In this document: piece by piece, positions 1 through 7,679 of the stretch
How the letters are laid out: every line of letters begins with the position of its first letter
How positions within the stretch are numbered: the first letter of the stretch is position 1
Assembly (NCBI GenBank): GCA_945891505.1
Contig: CAMDDL010000028.1
Location: 1-32,246 of the forward strand
DNA length: 32,246 bases
Reading direction: 5' to 3'
DNA from: Maricaulis salignorans
Lineage (GTDB): Bacteria > Pseudomonadota > Alphaproteobacteria > Caulobacterales > Aquidulcibacteraceae
Position numbers and translations under genes: made by a program
The notes under the pieces: generated by a model
Seen by the model: only the letters and a program-made list of their open reading frames with translations
Database searches by the model: none
What the model was told of the DNA's origin: nothing

Positions 1-1026
1 TTTTTCCTTGTTGAACCGATAAGCCCAGAAAGACGAGATATGAGAGATGATTCCCATCGAATGGCCGAGTTCAATGAAGAGTACCGGTGCGTCTAGCAGG
101 AATTGACGGAACACTGCCGTATTGCCTTGCTCAACCAAGTCGCGAAAGGCATCGTCATAAAGCGACAACACGGATTGACAGCTTTTTGCACTGTCGCGAA
201 TGCGGCCACGGATCGATTTTTTAAGATCGTCCATCTCTTCACGCATGTTCTTATCTACTCGGCCTTTGGTCTTGACCGAGTCCATCTCTGTGCTGATCCG
301 CGTCAGTTTGTGAAAGGTCTCTGAAAACTGCCATTTGTAATAAATGAAGCCCTTCCAACTGAAAACACCTTGCGTGAACTTCTCGCCTTCAAGGCCAAGT
401 GTCATGCGCAAGGGATCCAGGCGAGAGTCTGCATTGGTCGACAAGAGCGCATCGGCCAACCTCTTGACGAGTTCTGGCGGAATGGCGCCGTCCTTGCTGC
501 CAAACGCCATAGCAATCAGCGGCCCCATCTCGTTGGATGTAAAAGACTGCATCCGCGCATTATCAGCCGGTGAAATGGCGAAGTAGCAATCGGCTGGATG
601 ATGGTGAACGCGGCGCAATTGTTCGCGCACCAAGAATGGATCAAGCGAGGGCAATTCGTTGAGCATCTCGAGGATCTCAAAGTCCTTTTGCAACTCTGCT
701 TCAGTCGCGCCCAACACGTCACACAAAGTAGCGCGCCACCCCATTTGGTTGACAAGGATGGAGCGGCCACCCGCTTTTAGGTCTGACCGATCTAAAGGAA
801 ACAGGATCTTGGTCGCAACCGCTGTCCTATCGCTTAACAGATAGGTCTCATCACTGCGCAACCGGTGTTTGATGATGATTGCCCGGTTTAAAACAGCATC
901 GAAAAAAAAGGGTGCTTTTTCCCGTTCTAAATCATCAGCGAACTCGACGGTTACCAAATGTAGATTGAGCACTCGGCTGGTTGAGGCTGAGTTTGTTAGT
1001 GCTGCTAAGCTTCTCACGCCACTCAT
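1..1026 (-). CDS. Protein of unknown function, paralogue 1 (C-terminus cut by window edge)
   Basis: I do not recognise this family. The minus-strand frame is open from the ATG at 1026 to the window edge, giving 342 codons with no stop. It aligns along its whole length with the next gene. Shared blocks include GVRSLAAL near the N-terminus (residues 3-10), VATKI-FP-D with GGRS and NQ-G (70-96), LNELPSLDPFLVREQL (122-137), LVKR...TNAD (186-200), and LGLEGE-F...SWKGF-YYKWQF (210-234). By comparison with the neighbour about 30 residues are missing. No signal peptide or clear membrane segment is visible, so it is probably cytoplasmic. The start is chosen by alignment; no strong ribosome site precedes it, and an in-frame GTG at 1032 is an alternative. 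A run of eight A's (902-909) lies inside the gene. The absence of stops and the conserved protein pattern show it is a real gene despite the missing end. Confidence 0.85.
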   Translation of the reverse strand, partial: MSGVRSLAALTNSASTSRVLNLHLVTVEFADDLEREKAPFFFDAVLNRAIIIKHRLRSDETYLLSDRTAVATKILFPLDRSDLKAGGRSILVNQMGWRATLCDVLGATEAELQKDFEILEMLNELPSLDPFLVREQLRRVHHHPADCYFAISPADNARMQSFTSNEMGPLIAMAFGSKDGAIPPELVKRLADALLSTNADSRLDPLRMTLGLEGEKFTQGVFSWKGFIYYKWQFSETFHKLTRISTEMDSVKTKGRVDKNMREEMDDLKKSIRGRIRDSAKSCQSVLSLYDDAFRDLVEQGNTAVFRQFLLDAPVLFIELGHSMGIISHISSFWAYRFNKEK

Positions 1027-1080
1027 GGACACACACCCCAAACTTCCAATCGGCGCGCACAAGAACGCTTCTCTTCGGTA

Positions 1081-1127
1081 ACCTACTGTAGGTCAAGTCC
1101 AATTGAGATTTCGTAAACCTTGGTTAC
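1081..1127. promoter_or_regulatory. Two inverted repeats upstream of paralogue 1
   Basis: The 146-base gap between the two unknown paralogues holds ACCTAC-T-GTAGGT (1081-1093, perfect six-base arms) and the near-palindrome GTAAACCTTGGTTAC (1113-1127, one extra A). They lie 55-100 bases upstream of the ATG at 1026, where an operator could sit. No convincing -35/-10 pair was found, so a regulatory role is inference. Confidence 0.25.
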
Positions 1128-1172
1128 ATTTATGCAGGCAATCACTCTATTAAACAGATCAAAATGCGCAAA

Positions 1173-2312
1173 CTACCTATTTTCCCTAGGGGAAAGACCG
1201 AGGTCGAAGTCTTTTCGGAGGTCTAGAAACTCTTCAACATTGGTAACTTCGCTTTGGTTTGGCCGAAATTGATAACGCCAATACGAGACGATGTGAGAGA
1301 TCATGCCCATAGCATTGCCTAATTCAATGAAAAGGCCTGGTGCCTCCAACAAGAACCTGCGGAACTCTGCAGCATTTCCCTTTTTTGTAAGGCCCGCGAG
1401 CCCATCGTCATATAAGGACAAAATGTCACCAGTTCGCTCAATCGCGTCTTGGATGCGCCCCTTGATTGAGCCGCGGATTGTGCCGCTCATATAGCCGACA
1501 GTTGGGTCAATACGACCACGGATCTTCATTGATTGCATTTGAGCAACGACTTTATATAGCTCTGGCTTGGTTTCTTGGAATTGCCATTTGTAATACAAGA
1601 AGCCTTTCCAGCTATAGATGCCGCGTTGAAATTGCTCGCCTTCAAGGCCTAAAGTCAGTTGCAAAGGCGCTAAACGGTGATCCGCATTGGTGGCCAGAAT
1701 GGCGTTTGACATCCGCTTGACCAATTCGCCGCCGGCCTCGGCCCCTGATTGGAATGCGAGGCTGACCAGTTCGCGAATCTCATTATAGGCAAATTTCTCA
1801 AGGCGGGCGGTGTCGCTTGGTGTAATGGCGAAGTAATCGTCAGAGGGTGAGAAATTATGGCGCTTGAGTTGTTCGCGCACCAAGAACGGATCTAAAGATG
1901 GCAGTTCATTTAAAAGTTCGAGGACCGTCAAATCAGCATCCAGAGCAATCGGATCCTTGCCCAAGAAGTCGCACAAGGCATTGAGATAGCCAATCTGATT
2001 GATAAAGACAGAGCGTCCGCCCACCCGCAAGTCAAGATTATCAATCGGAAAAATAATCTTAGTCGCGACCGGAACATTCTCGTGGAAACATTCGATTTCA
2101 TTCGGTCTGGGGCGATGCTTGGTGATGATCGCACAGTTCAGCAGTCGATCTTGGAAAAATGGGGTGTGGAGCTTTTCCTCCGCCCGGAGCGCTGTCTTGT
2201 CTATCGCATTTAAATTCAAGACACGGCTGGTCGAACAGGTCTTGGCCAATGCTGCTAGACTGCGAACACCAGTTGTGCTGCCGTTACTCATTTTGCGCGA
2301 ATGCATAGTCAT
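1173..2312 (-). CDS. Protein of unknown function, paralogue 2
   Basis: A 379-residue protein that I do not recognise, complete and paralogous to the gene ending at the left edge. Conserved blocks shared with that copy: STSRVLNL (27-34), VATKIIFP with GGRS and NQIG (82-108), LNELPSLDPFLVREQL (134-149), TNAD (208-211), LGLEGE and SWKGFLYYKWQF (221-245), and a C-terminal segment FLLEAPGLFIELGNAMGMISHI (from 320). No signal peptide, Cys/His metal cluster, Walker motif or obvious membrane helix is seen. The ATG at 2312 has AGGGAAG about nine bases upstream; the internal ATG at 2291 aligns better with the start of paralogue 1 but has no ribosome site. It lies 100 bases downstream of radC on the same strand, after a very AT-rich gap, so co-transcription is uncertain. 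Its sequence looks less GC-rich than that of the housekeeping genes, which could mean more recent acquisition. Confidence 0.85.
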   Translation of the reverse strand: MTMHSRKMSNGSTTGVRSLAALAKTCSTSRVLNLNAIDKTALRAEEKLHTPFFQDRLLNCAIITKHRPRPNEIECFHENVPVATKIIFPIDNLDLRVGGRSVFINQIGYLNALCDFLGKDPIALDADLTVLELLNELPSLDPFLVREQLKRHNFSPSDDYFAITPSDTARLEKFAYNEIRELVSLAFQSGAEAGGELVKRMSNAILATNADHRLAPLQLTLGLEGEQFQRGIYSWKGFLYYKWQFQETKPELYKVVAQMQSMKIRGRIDPTVGYMSGTIRGSIKGRIQDAIERTGDILSLYDDGLAGLTKKGNAAEFRRFLLEAPGLFIELGNAMGMISHIVSYWRYQFRPNQSEVTNVEEFLDLRKDFDLGLSPRENR

Positions 2313-2412
2313 AGAGAAAACTTCCCTATGAGTAATTTCAGATACGCAAAATTACCCAGTCATTTATTGATTATTTGACAGATACTAACGCGTATAGAAT
2401 ACAGCTATAATA

Positions 2413-3108
2413 TTAATATATTAGCCCAAAAGCCTTAAAGCTTCGTGTATCTTGGGCTCCGACAATTATGTGATCTATGACAGTTACTTTTAACGGACTG
2501 AGTGCATTGATAATTTCCCGTGTCATCGCAATATCGGCGCTCGACGGGGTTGGGGCTCCCGACGGGTGGTTGTGGGCCAAAATGACGGAGCTGGCCGATA
2601 GTTCCAGCGCGCGGCGCGCGATCTCGCGCGGATAGACTGGGGCGTGGTCGACCGTGCCTTCGCCCATCTTTTCATCGATAATGAGACGTAGTTTTTTGTC
2701 CAAGAATAGGACGCGGAACTCCTCGCGCTTAGCCCCGCCAAGGCTCAGCTTCAGATACGACAAAACGCTCGACCAAGAGCCCAAGACAGGCTTGTTCATG
2801 ATCTCACTCTGGCTGCCCCGTACTTGAATGGCGTGGATCGACTTGAGATGGATGGCAGCGACTTGGCCTACGCCTTCGACTTGCAAGAGGTCATGAAAGG
2901 GTGCTTGTAGCACCTCATTGATGCCACCAAAGCGCGTGATTAAGTTGCGCGCTAGGACTTTGGTGTCTTGCCGCTTAATGACCCCAAACAGCCACAACTC
3001 CAGCAATTCATGATCGGCAAGACCATCCGCGCCGGTGCGCAAGAAGCGGTCGCGCAAGCGTTCGCGATGGCCATCAAGATGGGCATTCGACTTGTTGACT
3101 ATTCCCAT
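2413..3108 (-). CDS. radC: RadC-family JAB/MPN domain protein
   Basis: A 231-residue RadC-family protein, the usual length. It has an N-terminal helix-hairpin-helix-like segment (LLQVEGVGQVAA, about residues 74-85) and a C-terminal JAMM/MPN metal site: H179-N-H181-P-S-G, S189 and D192, with E130 as the likely upstream acidic residue. The RadC family was named for DNA repair, but its biochemical role is unsettled, and the JAMM signature suggests a metal-dependent hydrolase or a degenerate relative. The ATG at 3108 is only six bases after the map stop codon, and the GAGGG that overlaps that stop serves as ribosome site, so it is almost certainly translated from the same message as map. The map-radC neighbourhood is, to my recollection, common in alphaproteobacteria. 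Confidence 0.93.
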   Translation of the reverse strand: MGIVNKSNAHLDGHRERLRDRFLRTGADGLADHELLELWLFGVIKRQDTKVLARNLITRFGGINEVLQAPFHDLLQVEGVGQVAAIHLKSIHAIQVRGSQSEIMNKPVLGSWSSVLSYLKLSLGGAKREEFRVLFLDKKLRLIIDEKMGEGTVDHAPVYPREIARRALELSASSVILAHNHPSGAPTPSSADIAMTREIINALSPLKVTVIDHIIVGAQDTRSFKAFGLIY

Positions 3109-3114
3109 GGGCCC

Positions 3115-3948
3115 TCAAACTGGATCAGACAGCGTGTGGGGTGTGTCCAAGCCAAGAGGGGAGAGGGTAAAAATCTCGCATCCGTTCTCAGTCACACCAA
3201 TCGAGTGTTCAAACTGCGCGGATAAGGAACGGTCGCGCGTAACAGCGGTCCAGCCATCTGGCAGGACCGAAACCGAATGTTTGCCTAGATTCACCATCGG
3301 CTCAATGGTGAAAAACATCCCGGCGCGCAATTCAGGGCCTTGGCCCGGCTTGCCGAAATGGACAATGTTGGGATTGTCGTGGAAAACGCGGCCTAGGCCA
3401 TGGCCGCAGAAATCGCGCACGACAGAACAGCGCTGGGCTTCCACAAAGCTTTGAATGGCGTGACCGATATCGCCCAAGGTTGCACCGGGCTTCACCGCTT
3501 CAATGCCCCGCTGCAAGCTTTCCCACGTCACGTCCATCAGGCGACGCGCTTTGCGGGATACATCGCCAATGCCATACATGCGCGAATGGTCACCATGCCA
3601 GCCATCAACGATCACAGTGACGTCGATATTGGCGATGTCGCCACTGCGAAACTGGCGTGGCCCTGGAATGCCGTGGCAAACGACATGGTTCAGCGAAATA
3701 CACGTTGTGTGGTTATAGCCGCGATAGCCCATGCAAGCTGGGATCCAGCCATGATCGAGCACATAGTCGCGCGCCAACGTGTCAATGCGCTCTGCCGTGA
3801 CGCCTTCTTTGACTTCGCCGACCAACATGTCCAGCACCTCAGCTGCCGCGCGGCCTGCGGCGCGCATGCCAGCAAAAGCCTCCGGCCCATGCAGTTTGAT
3901 GGCATGGTCATTTCGGCTGTCGGGTAAGGTGTCTGCGTCGATATACAT
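3115..3948 (-). CDS. map: Type I methionine aminopeptidase
   Basis: A 277-residue cytosolic metallopeptidase that removes the initiator methionine from nascent proteins. All five metal ligands of the family are visible: D109 (NIDVT), D120 (GDHSRM), H183 (FCGHGLG), E216 (TIEPM) and E247 (QFEHSIG). The conserved His of VVCHGIPG (H92) is also present. Length and motif spacing match bacterial type Ia enzymes with a short N-terminal extension. The ATG at 3948 has AGGA five to eight bases upstream. The gene starts 18 bases after the stop of the symporter gene and ends six bases before radC, so the three form a likely operon. No defect was seen. Confidence 0.97.
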   Translation of the reverse strand: MYIDADTLPDSRNDHAIKLHGPEAFAGMRAAGRAAAEVLDMLVGEVKEGVTAERIDTLARDYVLDHGWIPACMGYRGYNHTTCISLNHVVCHGIPGPRQFRSGDIANIDVTVIVDGWHGDHSRMYGIGDVSRKARRLMDVTWESLQRGIEAVKPGATLGDIGHAIQSFVEAQRCSVVRDFCGHGLGRVFHDNPNIVHFGKPGQGPELRAGMFFTIEPMVNLGKHSVSVLPDGWTAVTRDRSLSAQFEHSIGVTENGCEIFTLSPLGLDTPHTLSDPV

Positions 3949-3966
3949 CCCTGTCCTATAGCCTTC

Positions 3967-5220
3967 TTATTGGCTTTTGGGCAGGGGGTCTGATGTGGTT
4001 TGCTCTGCCGCGTCGTCATCTTGGCGCGCAACTGTGGCCGTCACGGCCATATCCATGGTGACATTGCCTAAAGTCCGGAAAATATCGGGGAAGGTTTCTA
4101 CCGCGATCAACAGGGCTAAAGGCTCCACCGGCGCGCCGAGGGCCAAGCAGATCGGCGCGATGGAACTGATAAAGCTGATGGAGCCCGGTAGGCTGACCGC
4201 GCCTAATGTGGTGGTGGCACCCGCTGCAATGCCCAAAGCAATCTGGGCAGGCCCTAACTCCACCCCAAACCAATGGGCAATATAGAGCGCCACGCCGAGG
4301 TTCATGGCAGGGCCGGTTGCGCGGAAAATGGCAACGGCGATCGGCAAGATGACATCGGCCTTCGCGGCTGGAACGCCCAAGGCCTGCACGCCCTTGAGCA
4401 TGGCAGGCAAAGACGCGAGCGAGGATTGGGTTGAGATGGCGACCGCTTGTGCGGGAATGGCGGCTTTGAAGAATTCTCCCAAACCGTGCTTGGCACCAAA
4501 GACGGCCAAGGCAAAGGATGCCAACCAAATGATGACGCCAAGGGCAGACAACACGACCACATAATGGGCCAACGCCCCAAACGCCTCTGCCCCTGCCTTC
4601 GCCCCAACAACAAAGGCCAGAGCAAACACGCCAATTGGGGCCAATGCCAGTACCCAGCCAATCACGAGAATCATGGCTTCAGCGACCGCTTCGAAAAAGC
4701 CGGTCACCGGTGCGCGCTTTTCCAATGGCAAGCGGGTCAAGGCGAAACCAAACGCGGCGGTGAAGATAATCAAGGGCAGAATGGCGTCATTAGCGGCCGC
4801 GGCGATCGGGTTTGTCGGGATCATAGCGCGCAAGAAATCACCCAAAGGCGGCACGGGCCCGGGCTTTTCTGTAATGCTCAAGGCTGAGCGCAAGGCTTCA
4901 GCCGACCCATCGGGCATGGGGAAGACGCCAAGAATGACTGGGATCATGATGGCCGCCATGATGGATGAGCACCACAGTATCACCAGCATCGTCCCGACCC
5001 CACGGGCAGCAAGCCGGCCAGCGCGGGCCGCCAAAGCCGTTTGCGCGATCCCTGTAATCAAAAGGGCGACGACCAGCGGCACCACCGTCATCCGCAACGC
5101 ATTCAGCCAGACCGAGCCAATCGTGTCAGCGGTCGCATTGATCGCCTCGCTGGCACCCAGCCAAATTCCAGCCAAAAGCCCGAAAATGAGTGCGGCAAGA
5201 ATGATGAGTGCTTTCGACAT
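3967..5220 (-). CDS. Dicarboxylate/amino acid:cation symporter (DAACS family), variant
   Basis: A 417-residue inner-membrane transporter of the glutamate/C4-dicarboxylate:cation symporter family (GltP/GltT/DctA type). Many hydrophobic helices and the serine-rich hairpin motif STQSS (263-267) identify it. The substrate-binding helix TM8 keeps the D-x2-R-T-x2-N-x3-D pattern (D379, R382, T383, N386, D390) that in GltPh corresponds to D394, R397, T398, N401 and D405. In contrast, the NMDGT motif of TM7, which binds cations in the family, is replaced by FRATG (299-303). Substrate is therefore likely an acidic amino acid or dicarboxylate, but coupling may differ. The C-terminus (about residues 400-417) is polar. 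The ATG at 5220 has only a weak ribosome site. map follows 18 bases downstream. I give no gene symbol because the subfamily is uncertain. Confidence 0.9.
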   Translation of the reverse strand: MSKALIILAALIFGLLAGIWLGASEAINATADTIGSVWLNALRMTVVPLVVALLITGIAQTALAARAGRLAARGVGTMLVILWCSSIMAAIMIPVILGVFPMPDGSAEALRSALSITEKPGPVPPLGDFLRAMIPTNPIAAAANDAILPLIIFTAAFGFALTRLPLEKRAPVTGFFEAVAEAMILVIGWVLALAPIGVFALAFVVGAKAGAEAFGALAHYVVVLSALGVIIWLASFALAVFGAKHGLGEFFKAAIPAQAVAISTQSSLASLPAMLKGVQALGVPAAKADVILPIAVAIFRATGPAMNLGVALYIAHWFGVELGPAQIALGIAAGATTTLGAVSLPGSISFISSIAPICLALGAPVEPLALLIAVETFPDIFRTLGNVTMDMAVTATVARQDDDAAEQTTSDPLPKSQ

Positions 5221-5424
5221 GAGCCAATACTTTCAACCAAATCGGCCAACCAACTGGCCCAGAGCGGCCAATCTGGCTGAGCTTTGTTGGCACTGCAAGC
5301 AGGGCACCCGTCAAAACCCCGGCATTCCGCTGCAAGCTCACTAAAGGGTGCGTGCAGAAAGCCGATTGATTACATCATGACACTCTTGCTCAAAAAGTCC
5401 GTTTGCCGCACAAAGCGCCCAGAT

Positions 5425-5509
5425 GGGGACGTGGCGAAATAGGTAGACGCACCGGACTTAAAATCCGTTGGAGCAATCCGTGCCGGTTCAAGTCCGGCCG
5501 TCCCTACCA
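5425..5509 (+). tRNA. tRNA-Leu (anticodon UAA)
   Basis: An 85-base class II tRNA with encoded CCA (5507-5509). The acceptor arms GGGGACG (5425-5431) and CGTCCCT (5499-5505) pair with a terminal G-U. The anticodon TAA is at 5459-5461 within CTTAAAA, a long variable arm follows, and the T-arm carries GGTTCAAGTCC. The outermost anticodon-stem pair appears to be a C-U mismatch. The 204 bases upstream hold no gene. The downstream 160 bases lead to the metallophosphoesterase gene. Confidence 0.95.
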
Positions 5510-5670
5510 AGTTAAATTGGTTCCCTTGCTCTAGGCACCGCTTGAACGCGCTAACTCGCCCATCGCCCACCGGCTCGTTTTAAATCTTTAACAAAAACTT
5601 TAGAATGCGTTGATGGTTGCGCGCCGCTCCGTCCGTTATCCTGTTAAACTGGAATCAAGGGGGTAACAGC

Positions 5671-7623
5671 ATGAGCATTCAAACTGGCACTGAGAGACGT
5701 GCGCGCGGCCTAATGATGGCTTTAGTATCAAGCGTTGCCCTTACTTGTTTCGGGGTGGGCTCAACCGCTGCGCATCCAGGTCATAGCGCCCAAGTCATGC
5801 AAAAGAGTGCTTCTGGTGTTCAAAGCCCCTCGGTAACGGGGCGCTTCAAGACCGATGCCATTGCAGGCCCTGTAAGCGCGATCAGCCACACAGAATTCCG
5901 CAATGACCCTGAAGCCTTTCAGTTTGTCATTGTTTCCGACAATACCGGCGGTGCCCGCACAGGCGTTTTTGAAAGCGCTGTCGGAAAAATCAATCTGCTG
6001 CAGCCAGAATTTGTTGTTAGCGTCGGCGATTTGATCGAAGGCTATTCGGAAAGCCCTGAGATTCTCGCCAGCCAGTGGGCCTATTTCGAGAGCATGGTGA
6101 ACCGGATTGAGGCACCATTCTTTTACGCACCCGGCAATCACGACTATTCAAACAATGTCATGGCCGATCTTTGGAAAAAGAAGTTTGGTCGTTCCTTCTA
6201 TCATTTCACCTATAAAGACGCGTTGTTTGTGGTGTTGAACACCGAACACAAACATCCAGGTGGCGCTCAGCCAAAAATTGATGAGGAGCAACGCGCTTAT
6301 CTGGCTAAAGTATTGGCCGATAACCCAAAGCCGCGCTGGACTTTCCTTTTTATGCACCAACCTGTCTGGTCGACTGGAAAAGATACCGGGTGGGCTGAAG
6401 TTGAAGCGCTTCTAAAAGGCCGTCCTTATACGGGGATTGCCGGCCATATGCACACCTATGAGCATGTCGAGCAGGCTGGCCGCGACCTCATTACCTTGGG
6501 CACTACCGGTGGCGGTAGCCAATTGCGCGGCGAAGCTTACGGCGAATTTGATCACGTCACATGGGTCACCATGGGCAAGGACGGTCCGATCATCGCCAAT
6601 TTGGCGCTCGACGGCATTACAGACAAATATGTGACCGCACCAGGCTTCGCGCAGCGGTTCCAAAAACTCCCAACGTTCGCCTTAGAACCTTGGTTTGTCT
6701 CTGAAGGCGGCGGCGCGGGTTCAAACTTGCGTCTTAAAGTACACAATCCGTTCGATGCGCCGCTAAGCTTCTCCATTGAAGCGCCCCAGCATCCGACCAT
6801 CCTATTGACCGGTGATCCCCTGTCTGGAACCGTGCCCGCGGCGTCGGATCGGGTTTTTGAAATACCCGTCACCGTTTCAAAAACGTCGGGTGCATCACGC
6901 CCGCTTGAGCTGCGCGCAGCAGCCAAAGTCACCCTTGGTGGTCGCGAAGTCGATTGGAACAATGTGATGCGGGCTGCACCTGTTGCGCGCAACACATTGA
7001 CCAAAGCAACGATGCCGATTGTCCATGATGGCTCTATCGAAGAATGGGGCAATCTGCGCTTTGCAGGAGAGACCCCCGCACGCGCGCCCGACGGCAAGGC
7101 CTTTGACGTAACCCGCGCAGATGCATCTTTCCGCTTTGACGTGGCTTATGATGATAATTTCTTGCATGTCGCAATTGATGTAAAAGATGACGAGGTCACG
7201 CCGGGGCTCCTAAGCGGCAAGCACGACGCGCAAGATTTGGCTATTCTGACACTCGATGGTCGGCCTGTCGCGCAAAGCGCCACCAATGTTGCCCTGACCA
7301 CCACGATGAAATCTGGCGATTGGATCTTCATCATGGGCACGCCCAATGCGACGGAGGGTGAGCGCCTGTTTGGTGCCATTATGCCCCCGATTTTCGCGGT
7401 CAAGATGAAGCTGAAGACCGGCGGCTATACGGCAGAGTTTCGTGTGCCCTTGGCCTATATCGCGTCCAAACATCCAAGCGGTAATTGGACCGATTTGCGC
7501 CTCAACATCGCAATCAATGACATTGACCCTCAGTCAAAGCCAAGCCGTCCACCTCTTGCGATCGGCTGGCAATCTGACTGGCGTGAGCAATTGGTTGGAA
7601 CCGGCACCTTCTTCAAAAAATAG
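5671..7623 (+). CDS. Exported metallophosphoesterase with C-terminal CBM9-like domain
   Basis: A 650-residue secreted or periplasmic phosphoesterase. The start is set at the ATG at 5671, which has AAGGGGG seven bases upstream and opens a Sec signal peptide ending near STAA-H (residue 35); an upstream TTG at 5617 would bury that signal. Calcineurin-like motifs are: SDNTGG (D90), VGD (D120), GNHD (N156, H157, D158), MHQP (H229) and GHMH (H259, H261). The first motif lacks the His of the common D-x-H, and the second lacks the Tyr of purple acid phosphatases. From about residue 460 there is a second domain (DGSIEEWG ... FRFDVAYDDNFLHVAIDVKDD) that resembles CBM9/DOMON-type sandwiches, which often bind sugars. 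The receptor gene begins 56 bases downstream on the same strand, so the two likely act together. Substrate is unknown; a phosphorylated sugar, inositol or surface polymer is speculation. Confidence 0.88.
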   Translation: MSIQTGTERRARGLMMALVSSVALTCFGVGSTAAHPGHSAQVMQKSASGVQSPSVTGRFKTDAIAGPVSAISHTEFRNDPEAFQFVIVSDNTGGARTGVFESAVGKINLLQPEFVVSVGDLIEGYSESPEILASQWAYFESMVNRIEAPFFYAPGNHDYSNNVMADLWKKKFGRSFYHFTYKDALFVVLNTEHKHPGGAQPKIDEEQRAYLAKVLADNPKPRWTFLFMHQPVWSTGKDTGWAEVEALLKGRPYTGIAGHMHTYEHVEQAGRDLITLGTTGGGSQLRGEAYGEFDHVTWVTMGKDGPIIANLALDGITDKYVTAPGFAQRFQKLPTFALEPWFVSEGGGAGSNLRLKVHNPFDAPLSFSIEAPQHPTILLTGDPLSGTVPAASDRVFEIPVTVSKTSGASRPLELRAAAKVTLGGREVDWNNVMRAAPVARNTLTKATMPIVHDGSIEEWGNLRFAGETPARAPDGKAFDVTRADASFRFDVAYDDNFLHVAIDVKDDEVTPGLLSGKHDAQDLAILTLDGRPVAQSATNVALTTTMKSGDWIFIMGTPNATEGERLFGAIMPPIFAVKMKLKTGGYTAEFRVPLAYIASKHPSGNWTDLRLNIAINDIDPQSKPSRPPLAIGWQSDWREQLVGTGTFFKK

Positions 7624-7679
7624 GGCTTCGACACGTCGGCAGCCTCGCTAACATCATTCTAAACTCCGAGGAAAAATAA

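Noticed and set aside
2330-2412. Plus-strand TTGACA with AT-rich sequence as a promoter
   Set aside because: It would drive transcription antisense to radC, and no good -10 lies at proper spacing. The region is simply AT-rich.
4673-5344. A 223-residue plus-strand frame opposite the symporter gene
   Set aside because: Basic, Ala-rich antisense translation of membrane helices with no recognisable domain; the symporter frame on the other strand is convincing.
5370-5570. A 66-residue minus-strand reading frame containing GTAGLEPARIAPTDFKSG
   Set aside because: It is the antisense of the tRNA-Leu gene. This peptide pattern is a well-known false protein call over leucine tRNAs.
5221-5670. Possible tRNA-linked integration site
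   Set aside because: No integrase, no duplicated tRNA 3' end and no mobile genes were found nearby; the flanking genes look native.
6552-7097. A 181-residue minus-strand frame inside the metallophosphoesterase gene
   Set aside because: It overlaps fully with a gene that has conserved motifs and shows no motif of its own.
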